Shown here one piece after another: positions 8,268-16,726 of a stretch of 46,485 bases of DNA. Numbering within the stretch: the stretch's first letter is position 1; every line of letters begins with the position of its first letter. Location: NCBI GenBank assembly GCA_964624395.1, contig CAZUWY010000004.1:1-46485 (forward strand), written 5' to 3'. Origin of the DNA: UBA1046 sp964624395. Its GTDB lineage: Bacteria > Bacillota > Clostridia > Saccharofermentanales > DTU023. The notes beneath the pieces were generated by a model that was not told the origin of the DNA, searched no databases, and worked only from the letters and a program-made list of their open reading frames with translations. The translations under genes were made by a program, and so were the position numbers.

Positions 8268-9662
8268 TCATTCTGAAGCTGCAGTTGTCGGTGTTGCCGA
8301 AGATTCAGTCGTAGGTGTCGGTGCTACGGTTGGTGACGGTGCAAGGCTAGGAGTTGGCGTCAGCGTTGGCGTTGGTGTTGGTACTGGTGTCGGTGTTGGC
8401 GTCGGCGTTGGTGTCGGCGTCGGAGTTGGTGTAGGCGTCGGAGTTGGTGTTGGCGTCGGTGTTGGTGTTGGCGTCGGTGTTGGCGTTGGCGTCGGTGTTG
8501 GCGTCGGTGTTGCAGTGGGAGCAAGATTTATATTGTGGAAAGGATTCTTGGGATCTGGGTCGTAAGGATCCCAGCCCTGAGGATGCTCTTTTCTGATGGT
8601 AAATTTTGCCCTGCCCGGGGCATTTAAATTGTAGCCGGCACTGCTGCTGAGGACCTTAACCTTTGTGCTTGAAGGTAGATCATAAATATATTTAGCGTCT
8701 GCAACATTGAGCCTGATACAGCCTGCAGATGCTTTGCTGCCGAGTAAATTGTATGAGGCAACGTCAAGAGAAGCTTTGTTTCCCCTTATTTTATAGGCAG
8801 TCGAATGGAAAAAGAAATCACTGCCGATATGTACGCCCTTGCTGTTCCTGCCGCTAAAATTCCTCACATATTGATGATGGGATATGCCAAGCAGACTAAA
8901 GGTTCTCCAGATAGATCGGCCCCCCAGTGTGTAGTAGCGGCTCTCTCCGCTTACAGGGGTTCTGCTTCCGCGGCCGGTTGAGGTGACCATCTTTCTGACC
9001 GGTTCTTCTCTGCCGTTGGCAGCGGTGCCATATACCACAACAAGCTGCCGGTCGGTAAAGACTCTGACCGTATAAGGAGCGCCAACTTTTCCGCTAGGCT
9101 GGCTTGGAGTCGGCTTAGGGGTCGGCTGAACCGTTGGCTTAGGCGTAGGTTTAGGGGTTGGCTTAGGCGTAGGTTTAGCCGTCGGTTTGGGTGTAGGTTT
9201 ACTGGTGGCTTTGCTGGTGGCTTTTGAATTTTGTTTTGAAGTAGTTTTGCCTGCTGCTTTAGCAGCCGTTTTGCCTTTTGCAGAGCCTTTATCTTTTTCA
9301 GTCTTATTATCTACCTTAGTTGCCTTCTTGGCAGCAGAAGTTTCAGGGGTAGTCTCTTTTTCAGTAAAAGCCTGGATCGTGCCCTTTTGAATGCTGGGCG
9401 CAGCAAGAGGTTCACTTTGTGCTGTTGCGATAGAGCTCTCTTCAGTTGCACTATCTGCAGTAGTCTCGCTTTGCCTTTGTTCATCTTTAACTAAAGTTAT
9501 AGGCTTTGTCTCGCGCTGATCCTGAGATATATTGACAAAATTGCCAGACGGCTTCCTGCTATATCCGTTGACAAAGATCATGCTGATCAGCAAAAGCGGA
9601 ATCAATAGAAGACCTGCCAGGTTTTTGTATTTATCTTTCCATTTTTGAAATCTATTCATCAA
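8268..9662 (-). CDS. Membrane-anchored L,D-transpeptidase with Pro-Thr tail
   Basis: A 464-residue YkuD-family enzyme that would form 3-3 peptidoglycan cross-links or attach partners to the wall. It has an N-terminal membrane anchor (about 16-33), a Ser/Thr/Lys-rich linker ending in Lys-Pro-Thr-Pro repeats (about 154-186), a YkuD domain (about 196-338) with His286 in FFFHST and the nucleophile Cys315 in SAGCIRL, and a Pro-Thr tail (about 380-464) after the catalytic domain. The start has AAAGGAG eight bases upstream. The linker before the domain would span the wall. A second low-complexity tail after the active domain is less usual and is encoded by a minisatellite. Confidence 0.9.
   Translation of the reverse strand: MMNRFQKWKDKYKNLAGLLLIPLLLISMIFVNGYSRKPSGNFVNISQDQRETKPITLVKDEQRQSETTADSATEESSIATAQSEPLAAPSIQKGTIQAFTEKETTPETSAAKKATKVDNKTEKDKGSAKGKTAAKAAGKTTSKQNSKATSKATSKPTPKPTAKPTPKPTPKPTPKPTVQPTPKPTPSQPSGKVGAPYTVRVFTDRQLVVVYGTAANGREEPVRKMVTSTGRGSRTPVSGESRYYTLGGRSIWRTFSLLGISHHQYVRNFSGRNSKGVHIGSDFFFHSTAYKIRGNKASLDVASYNLLGSKASAGCIRLNVADAKYIYDLPSSTKVKVLSSSAGYNLNAPGRAKFTIRKEHPQGWDPYDPDPKNPFHNINLAPTATPTPTPTPTPTPTPTPTPTPTPTPTPTPTPTPTPTPTPTPTPVPTPTPTLTPTPSLAPSPTVAPTPTTESSATPTTAASE
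8352..8511. repeat. Minisatellite encoding the Pro-Thr tail
   Basis: About 160 bases of tandem six- and twelve-base units, GTTGGT, GTCGGC and mixed forms on the plus strand, read as Pro-Thr-Pro-Thr on the minus strand. Unit boundaries are kept in frame and third-codon variation is present, so this is a coding repeat that can change length by slippage rather than a non-coding array. Confidence 0.9.
9105..9203. repeat. Coding repeat for the Lys-Pro-Thr-Pro linker
   Basis: Tandem units of about twelve bases such as GGCTTAGGCGTA or GGTTTAGGGGTT on the plus strand encode Pro-Lys-Pro-Thr on the minus strand, within the linker between the membrane anchor and the catalytic domain of the L,D-transpeptidase. 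Confidence 0.8.
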
Positions 9663-9822
9663 ATAGACTCCTTTATTATGTTTACACTATTTTATGACAT
9701 AATCTGAATAAGGTAAATAAAAGCTTTCTCAAAATATTTACAATTTCTTAATCTTTTCTTTAGCAAACTGACAGTCAGATCGCATCTGAATAGGTCTACC
9801 AGCACGAAAGAGCAGCAGGCAA

Positions 9823-10482
9823 ATGGATTTATTGACAGAAATTTTAAGCGCCAGGGAAAGAAGAATGGCTAAAATCAGAGCTTATTTTGCTTTGCAGGCC
9901 GATTCTTTTGTCATCTCTGCAAAACTCAATATCCCCGGTCCCGACAAATCCCTCCAGTCTTATGCTGTCCTTTTAGATATAGCAATCAGGGAAATAGAAT
10001 TGATCCTTAAAACTGTTGAACTGGAAACAATTGAGTTGGAAAGGTTAAAATCAGCTGCCGGTTATGAAGCCATCTTTCTTCTTCAGGCAAATAATCCGGA
10101 GATGATCAGGCAGAAGATCTGCAGCTCATTTTCAAAATCCTTGCTTGCAAAAGAAGCTTCAGACCTGGCCAGAATTCTTGGCAGAGGGCAAAATCCTAAG
10201 CAAGAATCTGCTCTTTTGATTAAATATCTGCTGCTTAATTTAGAAGAGAAAGACCCGCTGGGAAGACTTTTTGACCTAGATCTGTGGTACTCTGAAACTG
10301 ATTTTTCAGATCAGTCAAATTCTCTCGTTCAACTAGGGAGATCCAGCCTTGGTTTTGCAGCGAGAAAATGTCTGATCTGTAATGGTTTTGCCTTGATCTG
10401 CGCCCGGGAGCAAAGACATCAGCTTGCTGAACTTTTGCAGGTAATAGAGCAGCTGCTGCAGGCCGATCAACGTGTTAAATAG
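9823..10482 (+). CDS. citX: Holo-ACP synthase CitX for the citrate/citramalate lyase
   Basis: This 219-residue protein resembles CitX, which transfers the 2'-(5''-triphosphoribosyl)-3'-dephospho-CoA arm onto the serine of the lyase acyl carrier protein. The match rests on LLTEILSARERRMAKI near the start, DPLGRLFDLDLW in the middle (family HPLGRLWDIDV) and the C-terminal RKCLICNGFALICAREQRHQLAELL (family [25 protein letters not shown]). Its substrate would be the citD product at 15451-15720. It is unusual in lying on the opposite strand from citDEFCG, upstream of mntP by 18 bases. Similarity is clear only in the C-terminal half; the N-terminal half is diverged. Confidence 0.85.
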   Translation: MDLLTEILSARERRMAKIRAYFALQADSFVISAKLNIPGPDKSLQSYAVLLDIAIREIELILKTVELETIELERLKSAAGYEAIFLLQANNPEMIRQKICSSFSKSLLAKEASDLARILGRGQNPKQESALLIKYLLLNLEEKDPLGRLFDLDLWYSETDFSDQSNSLVQLGRSSLGFAARKCLICNGFALICAREQRHQLAELLQVIEQLLQADQRVK

Positions 10483-10500
10483 TATTGCTGGATTTACTGG

Positions 10501-11067
10501 ATGACGAATTTGAGCGAAATAATACTGCTGGCAATAAGCCTGTCTGTAGACGCCATGGTAGCGGCTATCTGCATTGCACTGTGCAAAAAAGATATAAATC
10601 TTGCTGATGGTATTAAAACCGCTGCCTATTTTGGCGTTTTTCAGGCCCTGATGCCCCTAATAGGTTATCTGCTGGGATCTCAGCTTAGGCATATTGTCCA
10701 GCCGGTAGATCACTGGATTATTTTAACCCTGCTGCTGTTTATTGGCCTTAAAATGATCTGGGAATCCAGGCAGGTAGAAGGCAGCTGTGTGACCAATCCC
10801 TGTTCTCATTCAAGATTATTTCTTTTGGCCATTGCTACTTCACTTGACGCCTTAGCTGTGGGCATCTCGCTTTCTTTAACCCGCTCTCCCATGCTGCTCT
10901 CCTCCCTGATCATCGGGATAACTACTTTCTTGCTTTCCTTGGTGGGAGTAAGATGGGGGCAAAGACTGGGGTCTCGCTTTCGCAGTCTGGCCTCAATCAC
11001 AGGCGGCGTTTTACTTATTTTTATAGGCATAAAAGTAGTTGTTGAGCATTTAACACTGGGAATTTAG
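10501..11067 (+). CDS. mntP: MntP-type manganese efflux pump
   Basis: A 188-residue, roughly six-span membrane protein of the MntP (former DUF204) family, which exports Mn(II). The internal duplication shows as SLSVDAMVAAICIAL near the N-terminus and SLDALAVGISLSL in the second half, each with the conserved Asp in a membrane segment. Length is typical. It follows citX closely and probably shares its transcript. Its stop codon overlaps that of citG on the other strand by four bases. A functional link between Mn export and the lyase is not evident. Confidence 0.88.
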   Translation: MTNLSEIILLAISLSVDAMVAAICIALCKKDINLADGIKTAAYFGVFQALMPLIGYLLGSQLRHIVQPVDHWIILTLLLFIGLKMIWESRQVEGSCVTNPCSHSRLFLLAIATSLDALAVGISLSLTRSPMLLSSLIIGITTFLLSLVGVRWGQRLGSRFRSLASITGGVLLIFIGIKVVVEHLTLGI

Positions 11068-12014
11068 ATTATAGCCAGACTAAAAGATAGATGCGTTAGG
11101 GCTAAAAGATCTGCCGCACCGCCTGGGCTTAGATTTCTCTTGATGAATTCAGCATTCATGAGCCGGAGATCATCCTCCCAAGTTTTACTGTTTGCTTTTT
11201 CTCTCAGATAAAAAACTGCTCTTTCTCGGGCATAATCAAGTCCGGCCAGACCACCTCTTTTGATCAGATTCGTATCCTCGGCCCGTGCGATCAAAGTCAG
11301 CAGATAATCGAGGGCGATCTTTTTATTTTCAGTCAAAATTCCGCCAAATCTGGCTGCGAGCCTATTCTCATATTCAAAGGCATGAATCTCCAGAGAATTT
11401 AAGCCATAACGAGTGATAGTGGGAAAGCCCGCACTGACTTCCGCTCTAATTCCTCCAATGCCATGCTGCAAATAGATTTCTTCGCCAAAGCTTCTGGCAG
11501 ATAAAGACTGAGCAGGATTTACTTTTTCCTGATCAGTTTTCCCCAGATCAGTTTTCACCAGGTCGCCACTGATCTGAGGCACAAAAGACAGATACATTGC
11601 CGCCCTCTGGATGCGCTCAAGTTCTGATTCAATTTGGGGAAGAGATGCTGTTAATTTAAGATGCGCTGTGGCTGCCAGCAGGAGAGCAAAGCAAAAATGT
11701 GCCCCCTTATGTGTATTCTTACCGCCTGTGACAGCATACATCTCTGCTTCAGCTTTAGCGCCCAAATGACGCAGGGCGGGCAAGATATTTGCTTTTTCTG
11801 CCTGCAAACCGATCAGCCAGTAGCGGGCAAAATAGGCTTCTAATTTTTGGGCAGAAAGATAAAAGATCCTCTGCTCCATATCCGGATGCGAACCTGTATC
11901 TTCTTGGTCGACAAGACCTGGCTTGGGGGTTAACTCCAGCTCAAATTCCAAGGCCTTCCTCGCCGCATGAGCGGCCAGAGAAGACAGATTTTCCAGCTCA
12001 AGTCTATTGTTCAT
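11064..12014 (-). CDS. citG: Triphosphoribosyl-dephospho-CoA synthase CitG
   Basis: CitG joins ATP and dephospho-CoA to make the precursor of the lyase prosthetic group, which CitX then loads onto CitD. Family motifs are visible: LTPKPGLVDQEDTGSHPDM near residue 27, GGKNTHKGAHF near 98, GIGGIRAEVSAGFPT and, toward the end, ARAEDTNLIKRGG. Length (316) is near the family norm. The ATG overlaps the end of citC by 11 bases, so the two are translationally coupled. This is the last gene of the long operon and meets mntP tail-to-tail with no room for a separate terminator. Confidence 0.93.
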   Translation of the reverse strand: MNNRLELENLSSLAAHAARKALEFELELTPKPGLVDQEDTGSHPDMEQRIFYLSAQKLEAYFARYWLIGLQAEKANILPALRHLGAKAEAEMYAVTGGKNTHKGAHFCFALLLAATAHLKLTASLPQIESELERIQRAAMYLSFVPQISGDLVKTDLGKTDQEKVNPAQSLSARSFGEEIYLQHGIGGIRAEVSAGFPTITRYGLNSLEIHAFEYENRLAARFGGILTENKKIALDYLLTLIARAEDTNLIKRGGLAGLDYARERAVFYLREKANSKTWEDDLRLMNAEFIKRNLSPGGAADLLALTHLSFSLAII

Positions 12015-13164
12015 CTATGGATATATGCTTGCCCGCAGCTGTGCTGCGCAGATGCAAAAAGGTTGTAAAGGGAACAAGATCGGACAGTTCCCGCCACTTG
12101 CCGGCTTTATAATACTCTCTGGCCAGGGAGGCGGAAATAATTTCATTGCCACGAGACATTTTCCTAGCTAAAATCTTGAGTTCTAGCTTATTGGCGAATA
12201 CTTCCGCCAAGGCCTGATTGTAAAGGGCAGTGGTATGGCTTTTAACCTCTGTCCCCAGATAGCGTCTTTTGATCCCCAGAGCGGGAGCAATCTGCTGCAA
12301 GAACAATCTGGCATCAAGCTTTGCCTGCAATAAGATAATTTCATCTTCATCTTTAAGGAAATAGGCAGGGAAAGTGGCCGCTGAAACCAGATAGGAAGAG
12401 CTGGGGTGAATTAATAAATTAGGGATCTCACTTGTCCCCTGCACGACCATTTTCAACCGTTCAAAAGAGGAAAACTCCTGATTCTCCTCACTCAGGATAA
12501 AGAGATGAACCAGCTCTGATTCTTCTGCCGCCGTCTTGACTAGATGAAGATGCCCCAGAGTAAAAGGATTGGCATTCATCACAATGGCAGATACAGGCTT
12601 TTTCTTTTCTGCCGGCACATCTTTTGCTGGCGGGCAAATGTCTGGATTATCTCTCAGCCAGTCCCTTGTTTTCGTCTGAAGATATTCTAAATAGCCTTTC
12701 AGGCCCCCGCTGCCTCCAGCCTTCTCCATAAAGACCAGTTTATTATCGACATATTCAAGGATGGTAAAGCCAAACCAGGAAAAGGCCTGGGCACTGGCAG
12801 CTGTGGTATAGACAAAGATACTGTCCCAGCCGGGTGAGAGAACGGGGATATCTGCATCCATTTTACTGATCTCTTCTATTTCTTTCTTTCTCGCCTGATT
12901 ATACTCAGAAGCAGACTGCAAGAGTTTGGCAAGGATCAGATCAAAAGCTTTAGTTCCCTGACGATCCTCTCTAACTGCCAGGCATTTTAGGATACTGCCC
13001 TCTCTTGCTCCGGTGGCAATCATTTGTCCTGCCTCATAAAGGCCCCAGACCTCATCAAGATTTGCCTCTGCCCTTAAGCCAGCCTGACCCAATAAGCCCA
13101 GCCACTCTTCATATTCACCATCTTCTAAGTTTAAAAGATAAATCTGCATTTCTTGATCCGCCAT
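12004..13164 (-). CDS. citC: Citrate/citramalate lyase ligase CitC
   Basis: CitC acetylates the thiol of the CitD prosthetic group with acetate and ATP, turning inactive HS-lyase into active acetyl-lyase. The N-terminal third resembles an acetyltransferase fold (IATGAREGSILKCLAVRED). The C-terminal two thirds are a nucleotidyltransferase with the ATP motif NANPFTLGHLHLV (about 198-209) and SEENQEFSSFERLKMV after it. Length 386 is slightly above usual. It starts two bases past the citF stop with only a weak ribosome site, suggesting coupling. The order D-E-F-C-G differs from the common C-D-E-F arrangement. Confidence 0.93.
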   Translation of the reverse strand: MADQEMQIYLLNLEDGEYEEWLGLLGQAGLRAEANLDEVWGLYEAGQMIATGAREGSILKCLAVREDRQGTKAFDLILAKLLQSASEYNQARKKEIEEISKMDADIPVLSPGWDSIFVYTTAASAQAFSWFGFTILEYVDNKLVFMEKAGGSGGLKGYLEYLQTKTRDWLRDNPDICPPAKDVPAEKKKPVSAIVMNANPFTLGHLHLVKTAAEESELVHLFILSEENQEFSSFERLKMVVQGTSEIPNLLIHPSSSYLVSAATFPAYFLKDEDEIILLQAKLDARLFLQQIAPALGIKRRYLGTEVKSHTTALYNQALAEVFANKLELKILARKMSRGNEIISASLAREYYKAGKWRELSDLVPFTTFLHLRSTAAGKHISIDEQ

Positions 13165-13165
13165 T

Positions 13166-14572
13166 TCAGCTAATCTGCCTGATTCTATCGATTATGCTGC
13201 CGTCGCGATAATGAACTTCAGCCACTGTCCGTCCCTCGTTTGCCACTAGTCTGGGCGGCTGGCAGATATCGTAGGCAATCATTTGCAATTCCTCAATGCT
13301 CAGCACCGGCAAACCCTGATCTAAAAGGCGCAGTTTTAGCTCTTGATTGAAAGGATTTACAGCAATGCCATATTGAGTAACCAGCATATCGACAGTCTTG
13401 CCCGGGGTGGTGATGGTCTGGACACGGTCTTTGATCAAAGGAAGTCTGGCTCTGATCAAAGGGGCAACAATAATTGCAAGCTTGGCACCGGCTGCCGTAT
13501 CGCTGTGGCCGCCGGATCCCCCCATGATATAGCCCTGTGAATTGGTGTGCACATTAACATTAAAGTCTTTATCGATCTCAGTCGCACCGAGAATTACAAC
13601 GTCGAGACTGTCAACCACAGCAGATGCCGCCAGCGGGCTGGCATAGTGGCTGGCAGATATCTCCTTGTGCCAGGGATTTTCTCTGATTGATCTCACGGCT
13701 TCAAGATCAAAGCATTGCACATCCAGAAGGCTGGCAAAAAAACCTTTCTCCTGCATGGCCACCAGCTGGGAATTAATGCCACCGCTGGCAAAGCTGCCCG
13801 CGATCTTATTTTTAGCCATAATCTTTTGCAAAGCAGCGGCAACCGCCAGAGAGGTGCCCCCAGCCCCGGTTTGAAAAGAAAAGCCATCTTCTAATAAACC
13901 AGAAGCCTGAATTGCCAAAGCTGCTGTGTCTGCCATTAGAAGACCGATCGGGTCTCTGGTGATTCTGGTCGTGCCCGACACAATACCGGCCGGATCGCCG
14001 ATCCTGTCGACTTCAACCACAAAATCTATCTCAGTTTCAGGCAAAGAGAAGTCTGCCAAGGGATAGGGCATGAGATTGTCCGTGATGGCGATCACCTTGC
14101 CGGCATAGCGGGAATCGGAAAAAGCATAGCCCAGGGAGCCACAGGCGGAAGGTCCATATTTCCCGCTAAGATTGCCCATATTATCCGCAGCGGGGGCTGC
14201 AATAAAAGCAATGTCAATCTGGGATCGTCCCCTTTCCAGATCGGCCGGGCGTCCGCCATGGCTGCGAAAGATTACCGGCTTTTCTAACATGCCAGAAGAT
14301 ATGGCTCTGCCGATCAGGGCATCACAGTAGTTGCATTCCAGGCCGCTGACAGTTTCATCCCTGATCAGATCCAGGAGGGGCAGATGGCAGTCAAAGATTG
14401 AGCTGGCATTAATATTTAAATCTTTCAGTCCTAGTTCCCTGGCCGCTGCCAGTACCATATTGAGGACAAAATCGCCATTGCGCAAATGATGATGAAAAGA
14501 AAAGGTCATGCCATCTTTGGCTTCTGCAGCGATCAGTGCTTCTTTGACGGTCCGCAATAATTTATTCTTCAT
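13166..14572 (-). CDS. citF: Citrate/citramalate lyase alpha subunit CitF
   Basis: The alpha subunit exchanges the acetyl group on the carrier for the substrate, giving a citramalyl (or citryl) thioester and free acetate. The family is recognised from FSFHHHLRNGDFVLN at the start, the EIDKDFNVNVHTNSQG and GGSGGHSDTAAGAKL segments, and HYRDGSIID at the end. I take ATG 14572 (MKNKLL) because a GAGG lies upstream inside citE; the frame is open to a TTG at 14590. It overlaps citE by 11 bases. At about 468 residues it is a little shorter than enterobacterial CitF. Substrate assignment to citramalate comes from the operon. Confidence 0.93.
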   Translation of the reverse strand: MKNKLLRTVKEALIAAEAKDGMTFSFHHHLRNGDFVLNMVLAAARELGLKDLNINASSIFDCHLPLLDLIRDETVSGLECNYCDALIGRAISSGMLEKPVIFRSHGGRPADLERGRSQIDIAFIAAPAADNMGNLSGKYGPSACGSLGYAFSDSRYAGKVIAITDNLMPYPLADFSLPETEIDFVVEVDRIGDPAGIVSGTTRITRDPIGLLMADTAALAIQASGLLEDGFSFQTGAGGTSLAVAAALQKIMAKNKIAGSFASGGINSQLVAMQEKGFFASLLDVQCFDLEAVRSIRENPWHKEISASHYASPLAASAVVDSLDVVILGATEIDKDFNVNVHTNSQGYIMGGSGGHSDTAAGAKLAIIVAPLIRARLPLIKDRVQTITTPGKTVDMLVTQYGIAVNPFNQELKLRLLDQGLPVLSIEELQMIAYDICQPPRLVANEGRTVAEVHYRDGSIIDRIRQIS

Positions 14573-15449
14573 GCAATTTTTTATCCTCAAGAAGATTTAG
14601 CAATCTGGCGTTGGCCAGCAGCTTTTCAGCCCGGGCAGCAATTGGCGCATCAATCATTTTGCCATCCAGAGCCACGGCACCTTTGCCTCTGCTTTCTGCC
14701 TCTGCCAAGGCAGAGATCACTCTTTGGGCATATGCTATGTCTTCTGCACTGGGGCTGAACAGTTCATTAATCTGCTGCAAATGCCGGGGTGAAATAGCCG
14801 CCTTGGCGGAAAAGCCCAGATTTAAGGCCGTCTTAACATCAGCTGTAAAAGCCTCGTCATCATATACATCTGTAAAGGGAGTGTCGATAGCATCTATACC
14901 GGCTGCTCTGGCTGCAATGACAAGGCGGGAGCGGCTGTAAAAGATCTCTGCCCCCTCTTTGCTGCGTGCGCAGCCAAGGTCTGCCGTCAGATCTTCAGCG
15001 CCCAGCATGAGGCCCACTATTCTTTTTGACGCCAAAGAAAGTTCAAAGGACAGCTCCAGCCCCAGAGCTGATTCAATCAGCAAGATCAGTTTGATCTGCC
15101 CTCTTTCGAGTCCGAATTCAAATTCAAGCCGGCCTAACTCCTGGTCAATCAGCTCGACAGAAGTGATGCTGCTGGCTTTAGGCAGCAGGATAGCAAAAGG
15201 GGCGCAGGGGATCACCGCTTTTAGATCCTCCTGCCAGTAAATGCTGTCCAGGGGATTAATGCGCACCACTGTCTCCTGCCTGTATTTGATAGATTTCAGA
15301 GCAGAGGCGACCAGAATTCTGGCCGCATCCTTTTCATCCGGAGCAACTGCATCCTCCAGATCAAAGATTAGGGAATCGGCTGGAAAGACTGCAGCATTCT
15401 GGAGCATGACAGGACTGTTTCCGGGCAAAAACAACAATGATCTTCTCAT
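14562..15449 (-). CDS. citE: Citrate/citramalate lyase beta subunit CitE
   Basis: The beta subunit cleaves the carrier-bound thioester in a retro-aldol step, releasing pyruvate (from citramalyl) or oxaloacetate (from citryl) and regenerating acetyl carrier. It is a Mg-dependent HpcH/HpaI-like TIM barrel: RRSLLFLPGNSP at the start, FDLEDAVAPDEKDAAR, VRINP, LLIESALGL and MLGAEDLTADLG are all visible. Length 295 is typical. The ribosome site GAGGAG lies seven bases before the ATG, and the start follows the citD stop by one base. Confidence 0.95.
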   Translation of the reverse strand: MRRSLLFLPGNSPVMLQNAAVFPADSLIFDLEDAVAPDEKDAARILVASALKSIKYRQETVVRINPLDSIYWQEDLKAVIPCAPFAILLPKASSITSVELIDQELGRLEFEFGLERGQIKLILLIESALGLELSFELSLASKRIVGLMLGAEDLTADLGCARSKEGAEIFYSRSRLVIAARAAGIDAIDTPFTDVYDDEAFTADVKTALNLGFSAKAAISPRHLQQINELFSPSAEDIAYAQRVISALAEAESRGKGAVALDGKMIDAPIAARAEKLLANARLLNLLEDKKLHEE

Positions 15450-15450
15450 C

Positions 15451-15720
15451 TCAATTCTCCTCAGATTGTGAGCGCAGAAGAGCTGTTTTCAGTCTGGCCC
15501 TGATTGTGCAGTCCAAAGCTCCCTGATCCTGAAGCAAAATCTTGCCGGTATCTATACCCATTTCCTCCAGCAGGCCCAAGCAAAGTTCTTTGATCTGATC
15601 GCCATACTGAGCCTTAACCGGAGATTCTATCTCCAAAGTCAGGGAGTCAGATGGCTCCACTGTGACCAATAGATCACTAGATTCCAAGCTGCCAGCGCTG
15701 GCTCTGTTTATAATTTTCAT
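15451..15720 (-). CDS. citD: Citrate/citramalate lyase acyl carrier protein CitD
   Basis: The 89-residue gamma subunit that carries the phosphoribosyl-dephospho-CoA arm. The attachment site is Ser14 in ASAGSLESSD (family AGTLESSD). The rest (IKELCLGLLEEMGIDTGKILLQDQGALDCTIRARLKTAL) matches CitD through to the end. GAGGGGA lies just before the ATG. It is the first of the lyase genes and comes 31 bases after the P-loop/SAD gene. Confidence 0.95.
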   Translation of the reverse strand: MKIINRASAGSLESSDLLVTVEPSDSLTLEIESPVKAQYGDQIKELCLGLLEEMGIDTGKILLQDQGALDCTIRARLKTALLRSQSEEN

Positions 15721-15751
15721 TTCTCCCCTCGATTTTGAAAATCCGCCTTGC

Positions 15752-16681
15752 TCAGTCAGGCAGGGTCAGTTGGTTTAACTCGCTAAGTTTGAATTCATGG
15801 TCAACCGCCACCAGACCAACCATCAGATAGCGTCCGGTGATTAATTCTCTTATAAATTCATGGTAAAGCTTAAAATTTTCAATTTCCCCGGTGGATTTGA
15901 CATGCATTCTGGGTCCGGTGCAAAAATGCTTTTGATCGCCAATCAAAATATGCGAATCATCAAGATATGATACCGGCAGATCTGCCGTTATCATGGCCTT
16001 CACTTTTTCCTCCAGCTCCCTGAGGTCAATCTCTGGCCTGCCTTCAAAAGCAAGAATAAAGCCATGCCTTACTTCAGCATGATCATATTTGTTCACTCTG
16101 TAGTCAGCAAGTGAATAAGCGACCAAATCTTCGGCAGTATGGGTCATCCGCCTGAAAGGAATAGATTTATAGACAATCTTCTTAATATGATCCGGCTCGG
16201 GCCCGAAGATATTTGGCCTGGTGACAATAATCTCTTCGCCCAGGCCCAGCAGCAGATGTGCATTTCTACCCAGATGGGGGTAGATAAGGTCAAAATGCTC
16301 AACAATCACGCGTTTTTTGCGATCCAGGGCTTCATTGATGGCGGAAGCCAGTTCGTGCAGCTGGTAGAAGGCTGACTCAAAACGGATATCCACATGATAG
16401 GTATGGGGACTGAAAAAACCGGTATCGTCAAGGTCCATGATTGGCAGGGGCCTAATATTCACCCCTTCATCATCATTGGTAAGTTCCAGCCCGGGAAACA
16501 TCCCCTTGATGAGGATGCTTTTCCCGGAGCCCTTATCCCCGATAAGGCCTATCAGGAGATCAAAAGGACTTAGGTACTGCTGAGCTATCTGCATGCCCTG
16601 ATCGGCCAGCCTGGGCATACCGCGGGGTGACAGGAGAACACTGTAAAGATGATTCTGTTGCATACGCGCTGAATAAGACAC
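15752..16681 (-). CDS. P-loop NTPase fused to an AlaRS-type second additional domain
   Basis: A 309-residue protein of unknown role inside the methylaspartate operon. Residues 1-170 hold a P-loop, GLIGDKGSGKS (45-55), and a hydrophobic strand ending in acidic residues (RVIVEHFDLIY, 124-134) that could be Walker B. Residues about 175-309 resemble the second additional domain (SAD) of alanyl-tRNA synthetase and AlaX editing proteins: HTAEDL (181-186) stands where HTAxHL is normal, and FCTGPRMHVKSTGEIE (253-268) corresponds to CGGTHVxxTGEIG. Thus His181, Cys254 and His260 could bind zinc, but the second His is Asp185. The GTG start has GAGGGAG eight bases upstream. Uridine-kinase-like proteins with ThrRS domains are a loose parallel, with the domains in the other order. 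Confidence 0.8.
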   Translation of the reverse strand: MSYSARMQQNHLYSVLLSPRGMPRLADQGMQIAQQYLSPFDLLIGLIGDKGSGKSILIKGMFPGLELTNDDEGVNIRPLPIMDLDDTGFFSPHTYHVDIRFESAFYQLHELASAINEALDRKKRVIVEHFDLIYPHLGRNAHLLLGLGEEIIVTRPNIFGPEPDHIKKIVYKSIPFRRMTHTAEDLVAYSLADYRVNKYDHAEVRHGFILAFEGRPEIDLRELEEKVKAMITADLPVSYLDDSHILIGDQKHFCTGPRMHVKSTGEIENFKLYHEFIRELITGRYLMVGLVAVDHEFKLSELNQLTLPD

Positions 16682-16726
16682 GGTTAATACTCCCTCTCTT
16701 TCCCGTCAAATGGATTTTGCCTAAAA

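Noticed and set aside
8224..8565. Plus-strand frame encoding Gly-Val repeats
   Set aside because: It is the antisense reading of the Pro-Thr minisatellite in the L,D-transpeptidase gene.
9823..10482. Calling this gene a hypothetical protein
   Set aside because: The C-terminal Cys/Arg/His-rich segment and the PLGRLFDLD motif match CitX and the cit genes lie next to it.
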